Translations under genes and position numbers: made by a program
In this document: in pieces, positions 29,879 through 38,548 of the stretch
Position numbering within the stretch: position 1 is the first letter of the stretch
How the letters are laid out: every line of letters begins with the position of its first letter
The notes under the pieces: generated by a model
Database searches by the model: none
What the model was told of the DNA's origin: nothing
Seen by the model: only the letters and a program-made list of their open reading frames with translations
Source: Pseudoclavibacter sp. AY1F1
Lineage (GTDB): Bacteria > Actinomycetota > Actinomycetes > Actinomycetales > Microbacteriaceae
Assembly: GCF_002931075.1 (NCBI RefSeq)
Contig: NZ_PSTQ01000001.1
Location: forward strand, 844,093 to 908,092
Reading direction: 5' to 3'
Length of the DNA: 64,000 nt

Positions 29879-30574
29879 TCAGGGAGCCGTGCGCACGGGC
29901 CACGCGCCGTCGGCGGTGAAGTCTGGGTCGCGGTTCGCCCGCATGTAGGCCTCGAAGTCCCTGGTCTGGTCGGCGGCCCACGTGATCTGCTTCGTGTGGA
30001 GCGCCGGCAACGTCATGTCGAGCTCCGACGGGTACTTCGCGGCCAGGGCAAGCGCGAGCTGGCCAGCCGCGACGGCGTCGTCGCCTGCCGAGTGCGCGTC
30101 TATCAGCTCCACACCGTAGAAAATCGACGTGTCCGTGAGCGTCCGCTTCCCCTTGCGATACTTGTCGAGCGCGCGGTCGATGACCAGCGGATCGACGACC
30201 TGCTCGGCGAACGCAACCTGCTCGACGCCGTGGCGCGCGCACTCCCGAGCGAACAGCGTGAGGTCGTACGGGGCGTTGTAGATGACGAAGGGAACCCGGT
30301 GCCTCGCGATCCAGTCGAGGGCCGCCCGAAGCTCGGTGACGACCTCCACGGCGGGTCGCCCCTCGGCCTGCGCGATCTCCGTGGTGATGCCATGCACCGC
30401 GGCGGCGCGCTCCGGGATGGGGACCCCGGGGTCAGCAAGCCAGTCCGTTCCACGCTCGACGGTACCCTCGCCGTCTATCAGCCCCACGAAAGCCGTGACG
30501 ATCCGGTCATTCTCGACGTCGATGCCCGTCGTCTCGAGGTCGAACACCGCGATCCGCTTCGTCCACTCGGTCAT
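29879..30574 (-). CDS. DEDDh 3'-5' exonuclease (DNA polymerase III epsilon-like)
   Basis: A 231-residue exonuclease of the RNase T/DnaQ superfamily. ExoI is FDLETTG with Asp12 and Glu14, ExoII is YNAPYDLTLF, and ExoIIIe is DAHSAGDDAVAA with the general-base His and metal Asp. It could be a proofreading-like subunit or an oligonucleotide/RNA-processing enzyme; no polymerase gene is adjacent. ATG 30574 has GAGGAAG 4 nt upstream; the open frame further upstream to 30883 overlaps the next gene's 5' end antisense and is rejected. Confidence 0.88.
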   Translation of the reverse strand: MTEWTKRIAVFDLETTGIDVENDRIVTAFVGLIDGEGTVERGTDWLADPGVPIPERAAAVHGITTEIAQAEGRPAVEVVTELRAALDWIARHRVPFVIYNAPYDLTLFARECARHGVEQVAFAEQVVDPLVIDRALDKYRKGKRTLTDTSIFYGVELIDAHSAGDDAVAAGQLALALAAKYPSELDMTLPALHTKQITWAADQTRDFEAYMRANRDPDFTADGAWPVRTAP

Positions 30575-30666
30575 TGCTTCCTCATCCCGCCTCGAAGTCA
30601 TCTTGCAGGCGCGGCGTCCCCGACGGAGCGCGGACGCGCCTGAGCATGGGCTCCCGCCCTGCTCGG

Positions 30667-30672
30667 TACACT
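30667..30672 (+). promoter_or_regulatory. Leaderless-type -10 of the 30681 hydrolase
   Basis: TACACT at 30667-30672, 8 nt before ATG 30681, and no ribosome binding site. Confidence 0.45.
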
Positions 30673-30680
30673 CTTGCACG

Positions 30681-31682
30681 ATGCCTTCCTCCTCTCTCGC
30701 AGCCACTCCTGAGTCCCCGTCGCTCGCCCACACGACGCACGTCCTCGGCTCCGAGTGCGCGTGGTGGGAGGTCGGCCCGCCCGCAGCCGAGGCCGAAGCG
30801 ACGATCGTGCTGGTGCACGGTTTCCGCGGCACCCACCATGGGCTGCTTCCTGTAGTGAATCGGCTCCCGAAAGTTCGCTTCATCGCGCCTGACCTGCCCG
30901 GGTTCGGCGAGTCGGGGCCGCTCGCGCGCGGCCACTCGCTCGACGACTACTCGGCCTGGCTCGAGTCCTTCCTGGAGCACGTCGACCCGGCAGGCGAGGC
31001 GATCGTCCTCGGGCACTCGTTCGGCTCTCTCGTGATCTCCCGCAGGCCTGCCGCCATCGGCGAGCGTCGCCTCGTGCTGGTGAATCCCATCGCCTCGCCC
31101 GCCCTGGAAGGGCCGCAGGCCATCCTGACGCGGCTCGCGATCTTCTACTACTGGCTCGGCTCGCGCCTCCCTGCGCCCGCCGGCCAGCTCCTCCTGTCGC
31201 ATCCGCTCATCACGCGCGTCATGAGCGAGGTCATGGCCAAGACGAAGTCCAGGCCGCTGCGGGCCTGGATCCATACTGAGCACGAACGCCACTTCTCTGA
31301 CTTCGCGGACCGGGACACCCTCCTCGAGGCCTTCCGGGCATCCGTCTCCGACTCAGTCCTCGCTCACGCGACCGAGCTGCCGTCGTCCACCGTGCTCATC
31401 GCAGGGGCGCTCGACGACATCGCACCGCTTGAAGCACAGCTCGAACTCGCGCGCGTCGCCGACCTACCGCTGCACGTCATCGCTGGCACAGGCCACCTCG
31501 TGCACTACGAGACGCCCATCGCGGCGGCGCGTCTGCTGTCGGCCTTCATTGCCGAGGCAGACAGCCACGGTGTCGAGGCAGAGAGCGACGGCGACGAGAC
31601 CGGCGACGAAGCAGAGACCGGCGACGAAGCAGAGACCGGCGGCGAGGCAGAGCTCCGTAACAGGACGGAGCGCACGAGGTGA
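30681..31682 (+). CDS. Alpha/beta-hydrolase
   Basis: An alpha/beta-hydrolase, 333 residues, soluble. Oxyanion-hole motif VHGFRGTHHG near 45-54, nucleophile elbow GHSFGS with Ser113, acid in ALDDIAPLE, and base in GTGHLVHYE. The substrate is not predictable. The last ~30 residues are an acidic tail built from a tandem TGDEAE repeat, which is outside the fold. Its stop codon overlaps the start of the GT4 gene by 4 nt (GTGA), so the two are likely partners in making or modifying a glycosylated compound. The open frame extends upstream to 30282 but is antisense to the exonuclease. Confidence 0.88.
   Translation: MPSSSLAATPESPSLAHTTHVLGSECAWWEVGPPAAEAEATIVLVHGFRGTHHGLLPVVNRLPKVRFIAPDLPGFGESGPLARGHSLDDYSAWLESFLEHVDPAGEAIVLGHSFGSLVISRRPAAIGERRLVLVNPIASPALEGPQAILTRLAIFYYWLGSRLPAPAGQLLLSHPLITRVMSEVMAKTKSRPLRAWIHTEHERHFSDFADRDTLLEAFRASVSDSVLAHATELPSSTVLIAGALDDIAPLEAQLELARVADLPLHVIAGTGHLVHYETPIAAARLLSAFIAEADSHGVEAESDGDETGDEAETGDEAETGGEAELRNRTERTR
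31599..31652 (+). repeat. Three tandem 18-bp units in the hydrolase 3' end
   Basis: Units 31599-31616 and 31617-31634 are identical and 31635-31652 differs at a few bases. In frame they encode TGDEAE, TGDEAE and TGGEAE in the acidic C-terminal tail. Confidence 0.9.
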
Positions 31683-32758
31683 GGCTCCTGTTCGACTGCC
31701 GCTACGTGCGCATCGACCGACACGACGGCATATCAAGGTACTCGGCTGAACTCGTGCGCGCGCTCTCCGCTCTGCACCCGGTGACGATGCTCATCTCAGA
31801 CGAGCGCCAACTGCCCATGCTGCCGAGCCTCCCGCACGAGCTCATCAGCTCGCCCACCTCGGCCGCCGAGCCGCTTGTGGCGCGCCAGGTCAACAAGCTG
31901 CGCCCTGATGTCGTCGTCAGCCCGATGCAGACGATGGGCTCGCTTGGACGCGACTACGGGCTCATCCTGACGATCCACGACCTCATCTACTACGAGCACC
32001 CGAAACCGCCGCAGTTCCTGCCCTGGTACGTCCGTGCCCTGTGGCGTATCTACCACCTGTCCTTCTGGCCGCAGCGTCTGCTGCTGCGGGGCGCCGACCA
32101 GGTGGCGGTCGTCTCGGCCACTACCCGCGAGCTGCTGCGCGCACAGAGGCTCACCCGGCGGCCGATCCCGCTTGTTCCCAACGCGCCGGACCCTGCCTTC
32201 GTCTCCGCCCCGAGGCCAATGCCACCGAGCGAGCCGAACCTCATCTACATGGGCTCCTTCATGCCGTACAAGAACGTGGAGACGCTCGCTCGCGCCATGC
32301 GGGACCTGCCTGGCTGGCGCCTGCACCTCTGCTCGAAGGTGGATGCTCGGACGCTGTCCTCGCTCGAGGCGATCGCCCCGGAGGGGTCGATCGTCGCACA
32401 CCAGGGCGTCAGCGACGAGGAGTACCTCACGCTGCTCAAAGGTGCGACCGCACTCGTGACGGCCTCGAAAAGCGAGGGTTTCGGCCTGCCTCTCGTGGAA
32501 GCGATGTCGGCCGGCACCCCCATTCTGGTCAGCGACACCCCGATCTTCCGCGAAGTCGGAGGGCACGCCGCCGGCTACTTCCCTGCGGACGACGCTGGAC
32601 TGCTTGCGACGATGGCCAGGCAGCTGCAGAACAATCCGGGAGCCTGGGCTGCGGCGTCAAGCGCCGGCGTTGCCCGCGCGGCGGAGTACTCCTGGGAGCG
32701 CTCCGCGGCCGAGCTGCTCGAAGCGTGCCGGCAGGTGGTGGAGCAGCGCCGCTCCTGA
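31679..32758 (+). CDS. GT4-family glycosyltransferase
   Basis: Retaining glycosyltransferase of the GT-B/GT4 family, 359 residues. N-terminal acceptor domain starts with FDCRYVRIDRHDGISRYS; the C-terminal donor domain has YMGSFMPYKNVETL and the EX7E motif in SKSEGFGLPLVEAMSAG. Similar to mannosyl- or glucosyltransferases of envelope glycans, but donor and acceptor are unknown. GTG 31679 overlaps the hydrolase stop by 4 nt. It converges on the sirtuin gene with only 15 nt between and no hairpin. Confidence 0.9.
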   Translation: MRLLFDCRYVRIDRHDGISRYSAELVRALSALHPVTMLISDERQLPMLPSLPHELISSPTSAAEPLVARQVNKLRPDVVVSPMQTMGSLGRDYGLILTIHDLIYYEHPKPPQFLPWYVRALWRIYHLSFWPQRLLLRGADQVAVVSATTRELLRAQRLTRRPIPLVPNAPDPAFVSAPRPMPPSEPNLIYMGSFMPYKNVETLARAMRDLPGWRLHLCSKVDARTLSSLEAIAPEGSIVAHQGVSDEEYLTLLKGATALVTASKSEGFGLPLVEAMSAGTPILVSDTPIFREVGGHAAGYFPADDAGLLATMARQLQNNPGAWAAASSAGVARAAEYSWERSAAELLEACRQVVEQRRS

Positions 32759-32773
32759 CTACTCGGTGCGCGT

Positions 32774-33649
32774 CTAGGAGTCCGAGGTGAGTCGGGCTGC
32801 GAGGTCAGCGAGCGACTCCGACGTGCCGCCCTCGACGTGCACAGAGGCTACGTGCCCGATGGCCGCGTCACCCCGGTTGAAGAGCACAACAGGCTTGCTC
32901 GCCGCGACAGCGCGGTGGACCAGCCTGCGCCCGGTGTTGACGACCAGGGACGTTCCCGCGACGAGCAGCGCATCCGCCCCGTCGACAAGCTGGCGAGCTC
33001 GTTCTGCGACCGCCGGGCGCACGACGTCGCCGAACATGACGACGTCGGGCTGCAGGATGCCGCCGCAGACGGGGCAGGAGGGTAGCGTCTCGATCTCGGC
33101 GCCACTGGCGTCGGCGTCCCCGTCCGGACGGCTGCTGGCATTGGCAGCGAGTTCGGCGATGCCGGGGGAGGAGTCGAGGATGCCGGCAAGCAGGGCCGCT
33201 CTCGAGATCTCGTGGCCGCAGCGTGTGCAGCTCGCCGTGCGCATGCTGCCGTGCAGCTCGACGACGTTTCGGCTCCCGGCTCGCAGGTGCAGTCCATCCA
33301 CGTTCTGCGTCGCCACACCAGTGGCGGCGCCATGGCGCTCAAGGTCTGCCAGAGCCAGATGCCCGGCGTTGGGCGATGCGCCTGAGAACCGGGCGGCTCC
33401 AAGTGCCGCGCCGGCCCAGTACCTCCGCCGAGTGGCCTCGTCTGACATGAACTGTTGGATTGTCATCGGCGAGATACGTGGCGCCTTGCCGTCGCCTCGG
33501 TAGTCGGGAATACCGGAGTCGGTCGAAAGGCCGGCACCCGTGAGCACTGCGAAGGTGCGGTCCGAGAGCAGGTCGGCGGCTCGGGCGAGCCCTTCGGCTC
33601 GCGAACGCGCGGCATTGACGCTGCTCGCTTCTGACAGGATTACCTCCAT
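32774..33649 (-). CDS. Sir2-family NAD-dependent protein deacylase
   Basis: Sirtuin, 291 residues, uses NAD to remove acyl groups from lysines. NAD motifs: TGAGLSTDSGIPDYRG (37-52), TQNVDGLH (114-121), catalytic His133 in ELHGS, the zinc ribbon with CTRC (141-144) and a second pair in SCPVCGG, and AGTSLVV. The stretch between the two cysteine pairs contains a long Ala/Asp-rich insertion (about 163-185). ATG 33649 is the only start codon before the NAD fold, and shares the CATG tetranucleotide with the divergent methyltransferase start. Confidence 0.94.
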   Translation of the reverse strand: MEVILSEASSVNAARSRAEGLARAADLLSDRTFAVLTGAGLSTDSGIPDYRGDGKAPRISPMTIQQFMSDEATRRRYWAGAALGAARFSGASPNAGHLALADLERHGAATGVATQNVDGLHLRAGSRNVVELHGSMRTASCTRCGHEISRAALLAGILDSSPGIAELAANASSRPDGDADASGAEIETLPSCPVCGGILQPDVVMFGDVVRPAVAERARQLVDGADALLVAGTSLVVNTGRRLVHRAVAASKPVVLFNRGDAAIGHVASVHVEGGTSESLADLAARLTSDS

Positions 33650-34487
33650 GCGCCTGACCCCTCTCCAGTCGACCGATTGGCCACGTGCGGCCCCATCCGT
33701 CCGTTCACTCGAACAGTCTGGACTCGCCGACTATTCCCGGCTGACCGACGTGGCGCTCCGCAAGCGACTCGAGCCGGAGGGCGGACTCTACATCGCCGAG
33801 TCGCCGAAGGTCATCGAACGTGCGCTGCGCGCGGGCCACACGCCGCGTTCGCTCCTGCTCATGGAGCAGTGGCTGCCAACCGTCGCACCGCTGCTCGAGC
33901 CGTTTCCTGATGTGCCCGTCTACGTCGGTTCCAGTGACCAGCTCGAACAGCTCACCGGCTTTCGGATGCACCGGGGCGCTCTCGCCTCAATGCACCGCCC
34001 CGCGCTCCTCGACCCCGCGGAGCTGCTCGCTGAAGCGAAGACGGTTGTTGTTCTCGAGGACCTCGTCGATCACACCAACGTCGGCGCAGTCTTCCGCGCG
34101 GCAGCCGGACTCGGTGCTGACGCAGTTCTTGTGACGCAGGAGTGCGCGGACCCGCTCTATCGCCGGAGCGTACGGGTGAGCATGGGCACCGTCTTCCAGG
34201 TGCCGTGGACCAGGCTTCCGGCCTGGCGTGACGCCGCGACGCTCTTCTCCGACGCCGGTTTCGACGTTGCCGCTCTTGCCCTCGACGACAAGGCGGTCTC
34301 GCTCCGCGACTACGCCTCGAACAGACCGGAGCGCGTCGCCATCATGCTCGGCACGGAGGGGGACGGACTCAGCCGCGGCGCCCTGAGCGCGGCGACGACA
34401 ACCGTCACCATCCCGATGCTCCACGGTGTCGACTCGCTCAACGTGGCGGCGGCCAGCGCTGTCGCGCTCTACGCGCTCACTGGGTAG
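33648..34487 (+). CDS. SpoU/TrmH-family RNA 2'-O-methyltransferase
   Basis: SPOUT-fold RNA methyltransferase, 279 residues, with an N-terminal substrate-binding domain (YIAESPKVIERAL) and the three SpoU motifs: VLEDLVDHTNVGAVFRAA, IMLGTEGDGLS and IPMLHGVDSLNVAAASAVA, which form the SAM-binding trefoil knot. Target (rRNA or tRNA) is not identifiable. ATG 33648 has no ribosome binding site; CAGGAT 8 nt upstream could be a leaderless -10. Its 5' end shares bases with the sirtuin start, and its 3' end overlaps the SGNH hydrolase by 11 bp. Confidence 0.92.
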   Translation: MRLTPLQSTDWPRAAPSVRSLEQSGLADYSRLTDVALRKRLEPEGGLYIAESPKVIERALRAGHTPRSLLLMEQWLPTVAPLLEPFPDVPVYVGSSDQLEQLTGFRMHRGALASMHRPALLDPAELLAEAKTVVVLEDLVDHTNVGAVFRAAAGLGADAVLVTQECADPLYRRSVRVSMGTVFQVPWTRLPAWRDAATLFSDAGFDVAALALDDKAVSLRDYASNRPERVAIMLGTEGDGLSRGALSAATTTVTIPMLHGVDSLNVAAASAVALYALTG

Positions 34488-35283
34488 GAGCGTCGTCCCG
34501 GCCGAACGAGAACGGCTCGGCGAACGGACGCTTTGCGAGCACGTTGTCGCCAGACGACTCGTTCCGGAGGCGGCGGAGCACCCACGGCACGAGATGCTCG
34601 CGCGCCCAAACCATGTCCTGAGCGCGTGCCTCGCGCCATCTGGCGGGACGCGCGGGCGCCGGCTGCATCGCGACGAGCTCGTTCTCGACGTTGAGCGCGT
34701 CGAGCACCATCCGTGCAACCTCATGGTGCCCGTACGAGTTGAGGTGCAGTCGGTCGCTGACCCACATGCTTGGCCTCTGGATGGCGCGCAGGGCCCACTG
34801 GTCGGCGACGATGCAGTCGTGGTACTCGGCGATGCCGCGGATGTGCTCGTTGTAGATCGCGATCTTGCCGCGCATCGAGGAGAACACGGGCGCGAACTTC
34901 GTATCGACGCCGGTGAAGACGACAACTGTTGCGCCTGACTTGCGCAGCGAGCCCACGAGGCGGGAGAAACGGGCGGCGATGGCGTCAGGGTCGGCTCCTG
35001 GCCGGATGATGTCGTTTCCCCCGGCGGAGATCGTCACGAGGTCCGGCTTGAGCTCGAGCGCCGGTTCGAGCTGCTCCTCGGCGATCTGGTCAAGCAGCCG
35101 CCCGCGGACGGCCAGGTTCGCGTAAGCGAAGTCGGAGCGGTGGGCGGCGAGCTCCTCGGCGACACGGTCAGCCCAGCCTCGAAGGCCGCCGGGAGCGGTG
35201 GGCTCGGGGTCTCCGACGCCCTCCGTGAAGGAGTCACCGAGAGCGACGTAGCGGCTCCAGGGAATGAGTTCGCGTTCTGACAT
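34477..35283 (-). CDS. SGNH/GDSL-family hydrolase
   Basis: A 268-residue SGNH hydrolase without signal peptide, so probably cytoplasmic. Block I GDSFTEG with Ser18, block II glycine in NLAVRG, block III GGND, and block V DRLHLNSYGHHE with the catalytic Asp/His. Typical of actinobacterial lipases/esterases of unknown substrate. ATG 35283 has GAGGAGAG upstream. It converges with the SpoU gene and their stop regions overlap by 11 bp. Confidence 0.92.
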   Translation of the reverse strand: MSERELIPWSRYVALGDSFTEGVGDPEPTAPGGLRGWADRVAEELAAHRSDFAYANLAVRGRLLDQIAEEQLEPALELKPDLVTISAGGNDIIRPGADPDAIAARFSRLVGSLRKSGATVVVFTGVDTKFAPVFSSMRGKIAIYNEHIRGIAEYHDCIVADQWALRAIQRPSMWVSDRLHLNSYGHHEVARMVLDALNVENELVAMQPAPARPARWREARAQDMVWAREHLVPWVLRRLRNESSGDNVLAKRPFAEPFSFGRDDAPTQ

Positions 35284-35367
35284 CTCGCTGTTTCTCTCCT
35301 CGATCGGAACTGAAGACTAGACCCTCGTCGGCCGCGACTTCTTCATAGAGGTCGAAGCGCTGACGAG

Positions 35368-35373
35368 TAGCGT
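35368..35373 (+). promoter_or_regulatory. Leaderless-type -10 of the acyl-CoA dehydrogenase gene
   Basis: TAGCGT at 35368-35373 followed by 7 nt and ATG 35381. No ribosome binding site. Confidence 0.5.
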
Positions 35374-35380
35374 GGTGGGC

Positions 35381-36559
35381 ATGCCAGCTTCAGACCCGAG
35401 ATCCATTTTGGCCGACGACCTGCTCGAGGTGCTCAACCAGCGCGCGAGCCGCCACGACTCGGAGAATTCATTCCCCACCGACGACCTCGAGGCTCTGCGC
35501 GATACCGGGTACCTCAGGGTGCTTGTCCCTCGGGATTTCGGCGGCACGGGAGCGTCGCTGGAGCAGGCGGTGAAGTGCCAGGCGCGGCTCGCCTCCGCTG
35601 CGCCAGCGACGGCGCTCGCCGTCAACATGCACCACGTCGTCGCGGGCATCGCTCGCGCGAGGCATGAGTCGGGCGACGATGCCCTCGACTGGATGCTGCG
35701 CGAGATCGTGGCGGGGGAGACCTACGCCCTGGCCATCTCGGAGATCGGCAACGACGCCGTGCTCTACGACTCGAACGTCCGCGCGGAACCGCAGCCAGAT
35801 GGGGGCTACCGACTCCACGGCATGAAGATCTTCACCTCGCTCTCGCCGGTCTGGACGAGGCTCGTGACGTTCGGCCGCGACGACACGCGTGATACCCCGG
35901 CCCTCGTGCACGGCGTGTTGCGTCGCGACGACGCAGGTGTGCGCATCCACGACGACTGGGACACGCTCGGGATGCGGGCCACGCAGAGCTGCTCCACATC
36001 GCTCGAGGGCGCGCTGATCCCGCCGGAGCGAGTCATCGCCCGACTGCCCGTCGGCCCGAACAGCGAACCGCACATCTTCGCAGTGCACTCGAACTTCCTG
36101 CTGCTCGTCGCTTCCTGCTACGTCGGCATCGGTGACCGTGCGCTCGAGCTGGCTGTTGATGCCGCCAACTACAGGACGAGTTCGACGCAGGAAGGGATCC
36201 GGCTCGCCGACGACGTGCAAGTTCGAGAAGAAATCGCCAGAATGAGTATTCGACAGCTCGCAGCGCGTACCCTCGTTGAGTCCATCGCTCGCGATGTCGA
36301 CGAAGGGGCGCCACACGGCGACGCCTGGTTCGCGCGCCTGACGATGGCGAAGTACGAGGCAGTTGCTGCCGCGACGGCCACGACGCAGGATGCGCTCGGG
36401 ATTGTCGGTGGCAGCGGCTACCGTTCCGGGCATGAGCTCGCGCGCCTGTTGCGAGACGTGCTCGCTGGCGGGCTGCACCCGTCCAACGAGCGGGCCGTCC
36501 GTCGGTTGCACGCCAGCCACCGCCTCGGCCCGATCCAAGACCCACCACCCAGCCGCTGA
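35381..36559 (+). CDS. Acyl-CoA dehydrogenase-family flavoprotein
   Basis: Acyl-CoA dehydrogenase superfamily, 392 residues, FAD-dependent. N-terminal helical domain includes LRDTGYLRVLVPRDFGGTGASL; the middle beta domain has YALAISEIGND, GYRLHGMKIFTSLSP and DDWDTLGMRATQS; the C-terminal domain has DALGIVGGSGY and LARLLRDVLAG. It could instead be a DszC/hydroxylase-like monooxygenase member, as the usual catalytic glutamate is hard to place. The start is ATG 35381 with a leaderless-type promoter rather than GTG 35372. No beta-oxidation partners are adjacent. Confidence 0.85.
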   Translation: MPASDPRSILADDLLEVLNQRASRHDSENSFPTDDLEALRDTGYLRVLVPRDFGGTGASLEQAVKCQARLASAAPATALAVNMHHVVAGIARARHESGDDALDWMLREIVAGETYALAISEIGNDAVLYDSNVRAEPQPDGGYRLHGMKIFTSLSPVWTRLVTFGRDDTRDTPALVHGVLRRDDAGVRIHDDWDTLGMRATQSCSTSLEGALIPPERVIARLPVGPNSEPHIFAVHSNFLLLVASCYVGIGDRALELAVDAANYRTSSTQEGIRLADDVQVREEIARMSIRQLAARTLVESIARDVDEGAPHGDAWFARLTMAKYEAVAAATATTQDALGIVGGSGYRSGHELARLLRDVLAGGLHPSNERAVRRLHASHRLGPIQDPPPSR

Positions 36560-36618
36560 ACGGGCGGGAGCCCGACGAGGCTGAACCGCCCGAGCTTTGA
36601 AAGGAAGGCGACGCAGCA

Positions 36619-38448
36619 ATGACCGAACGCGAGGCCGTCCAGGAAGCTCACGCCACTAACCACGACGGCTCCCGCTACGGTCACCAGGTCGGCACGTTCG
36701 CCGCCGAGCATCTCTCCCCGTCGTTCCCACAACGCGCCCCGTGGGGCACGGCGGGCAGACTTCGGGCGTGGCAGGCCGAGGCGCTCGACGTCTACTTCGA
36801 ATCCGAACCACGCGACTTCCTCGCCTCCGCAACTCCCGGGGCAGGCAAGACCACGTTCGCCCTCCGACTCGCGACCGAGCTCCTGCAGCGGCGCGCAGTC
36901 GACCGCATCACCATCGTCGCCCCGACCGACCACCTGAAGACGCAGTGGGCCGAAGCCGCCGCTCGCGTCGGCATCCGCATCGACCCTCGCTACGGCAACA
37001 ACCAGGGCATCCACTCGCGCCAGTTCCACGGCGTGGCCGTGACCTACGCACAGGTGGCCATGAAGCCGAGCGTGCACAGCCATCTGACGGCTTCCGGGCG
37101 GACCCTCGTGATCCTCGATGAGGTGCACCACGGCGGAGACGCGCTGAGCTGGGGAGACGCGATCCGTGAGGCCTTCGGGCACGCAGACCGCCGCCTGTCG
37201 CTCACGGGAACGCCCTTCCGCTCCGACTCCGCCCCGATCCCGTTTGTCACGTACGCGCCGAACGAGGACGGCATCCGCACCTCGCTCACCGACTACTCGT
37301 ACGGCTACGGCCGCGCTCTCGAAGACGGCGTGGTCCGCCCTGTGCTGTTCATGTCGTACGCGGGCAACGTTCGTTGGCGGGACACGCAGGGCGAGGAGAT
37401 GTCGGCGGGCCTCGCGGAAGACAACACGAAGGACATCGTCTCGCAGGCCTGGCGCACGGCGCTCGACCACGAGGGTCAGTGGATCCCGCAGGTCCTCCAA
37501 GCCGCCGACCAGCGCCTCAGCGAGGTACGCCAGGAAGTACCGGATGCTGGTGGGCTTGTCATCGCGACCGACCACGCAGCCGCCAAGGGTTACGCGGCCA
37601 TCCTGAAAACCATAACGGGCACGAAGCCCGCGCTCATCCTCTCCGACGACAAGGGCGCGTCCGACCGCATCACCGAGTTCGCGGGTAGCGACGAGCGCTG
37701 GATGGTCGCCGTGCGTATGGTGTCGGAGGGCGTCGACGTTCCCCGGCTCGCCGTCGGTGTCTACGCGACCAACGCCTCGACGCCGATGTTCTTCGCGCAG
37801 GCCATTGGCCGTTTTGTGCGCGCCCGAAAGAAGGGTGAGACGGCGACCGTTTTCGTGCCGAGCGTGCCGCAGCTCACGAAGCTCGCGCACGCCCTCGAGA
37901 TGGAGCGCAACCACGCGCTGGACCGGCTCGCCGACGCCGAGGACTCGCGGGCGCCGGAGGAAGACATGATGGCGGCGGCCGAGCGGCCGGACAAGACCTC
38001 AGACGAGCTCGGCAAGTTCACCTTCGAGGCGATCTCGAGCGAGGCGCTCTTCGACAAGGTGCTCTACGACGGGGGAGACTTCGGCTACGCGGCCGAGGTC
38101 GGCAGCGAGGAGGAGTTGGAGTTCCTCGGCCTGCCTGGCATCCTCGACGCCGACCAGGTGCGTTCAGTCCTCTCTCAGCGGCAGGCGAAGCAGGGGCGCA
38201 TCCAGGAATCGCGAGTGAAGGCGGGGCCCCCGGCGCCCGCGCCGCCCCAGGCGCTCCACAGGACCCTCAAGGAGCAGCGAACACTGCTCAACAGTCTCGT
38301 CTCCGTCTACTCCAAGCAGTCGGGGGAGCCGCACGGCATCGTGCACGCCGAGCTGCGCCGCAGCTGCGGCGGCCCCGCCGTCGGCCAGGCGACGGTCTCG
38401 CAGATCCAGGCCCGCATCGACGTTCTCAGGCGGCGAATGCGCTCGTAG
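36619..38448 (+). CDS. Orphan superfamily 2 DEAD/DEAH helicase
   Basis: SF2 helicase/translocase, 609 residues. Motif I ATPGAGKT (71-78), Ia region APTDHLKTQW, motif II DEVH (167-170), motif III TGTPFR, motif V MVSEGVDVPRLAVGVY and motif VI QAIGRFVRARKKGE. It resembles the ResIII/XPB-like branch. The C-terminal ~170 residues are not recognised and have a Pro/Ala-rich linker (AGPPAPAPPQA) before a basic helical end. No nuclease or methyltransferase gene is next to it, so restriction function is not supported. ATG 36619 follows GAAAGGAAGG. Monocistronic, ended by a strong hairpin. Confidence 0.87.
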   Translation: MTEREAVQEAHATNHDGSRYGHQVGTFAAEHLSPSFPQRAPWGTAGRLRAWQAEALDVYFESEPRDFLASATPGAGKTTFALRLATELLQRRAVDRITIVAPTDHLKTQWAEAAARVGIRIDPRYGNNQGIHSRQFHGVAVTYAQVAMKPSVHSHLTASGRTLVILDEVHHGGDALSWGDAIREAFGHADRRLSLTGTPFRSDSAPIPFVTYAPNEDGIRTSLTDYSYGYGRALEDGVVRPVLFMSYAGNVRWRDTQGEEMSAGLAEDNTKDIVSQAWRTALDHEGQWIPQVLQAADQRLSEVRQEVPDAGGLVIATDHAAAKGYAAILKTITGTKPALILSDDKGASDRITEFAGSDERWMVAVRMVSEGVDVPRLAVGVYATNASTPMFFAQAIGRFVRARKKGETATVFVPSVPQLTKLAHALEMERNHALDRLADAEDSRAPEEDMMAAAERPDKTSDELGKFTFEAISSEALFDKVLYDGGDFGYAAEVGSEEELEFLGLPGILDADQVRSVLSQRQAKQGRIQESRVKAGPPAPAPPQALHRTLKEQRTLLNSLVSVYSKQSGEPHGIVHAELRRSCGGPAVGQATVSQIQARIDVLRRRMRS

Positions 38449-38471
38449 ACGCGTCAGACAAGCCAGACGAG

Positions 38472-38505
38472 AAGGGGACGCCAGCGGCGACGCTGGCGTC
38501 CCCTT
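38472..38505. terminator. 15-bp perfect bidirectional hairpin with GCGA loop
   Basis: Arms 38472-38486 and 38491-38505 pair perfectly around GCGA, a GNRA-type tetraloop. It lies between the convergent helicase and DedA genes; the stem base is AAGGGG/CCCCTT. Confidence 0.85.
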
Positions 38506-38548
38506 ACGCGCCCAGGCAGCGCTTTCAGGCGAAGTCTCGGGCAACACC

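Noticed and set aside
30282..30680. 133-codon extension of the hydrolase gene
   Set aside because: It is antisense to the exonuclease; a TACACT box and ATG 30681 fit a leaderless start.
36619..38448. Type III restriction or defence helicase
   Set aside because: No methyltransferase, nuclease or other defence gene adjoins it, and flanking genes are metabolic or envelope genes; the helicase alone does not support a defence system.
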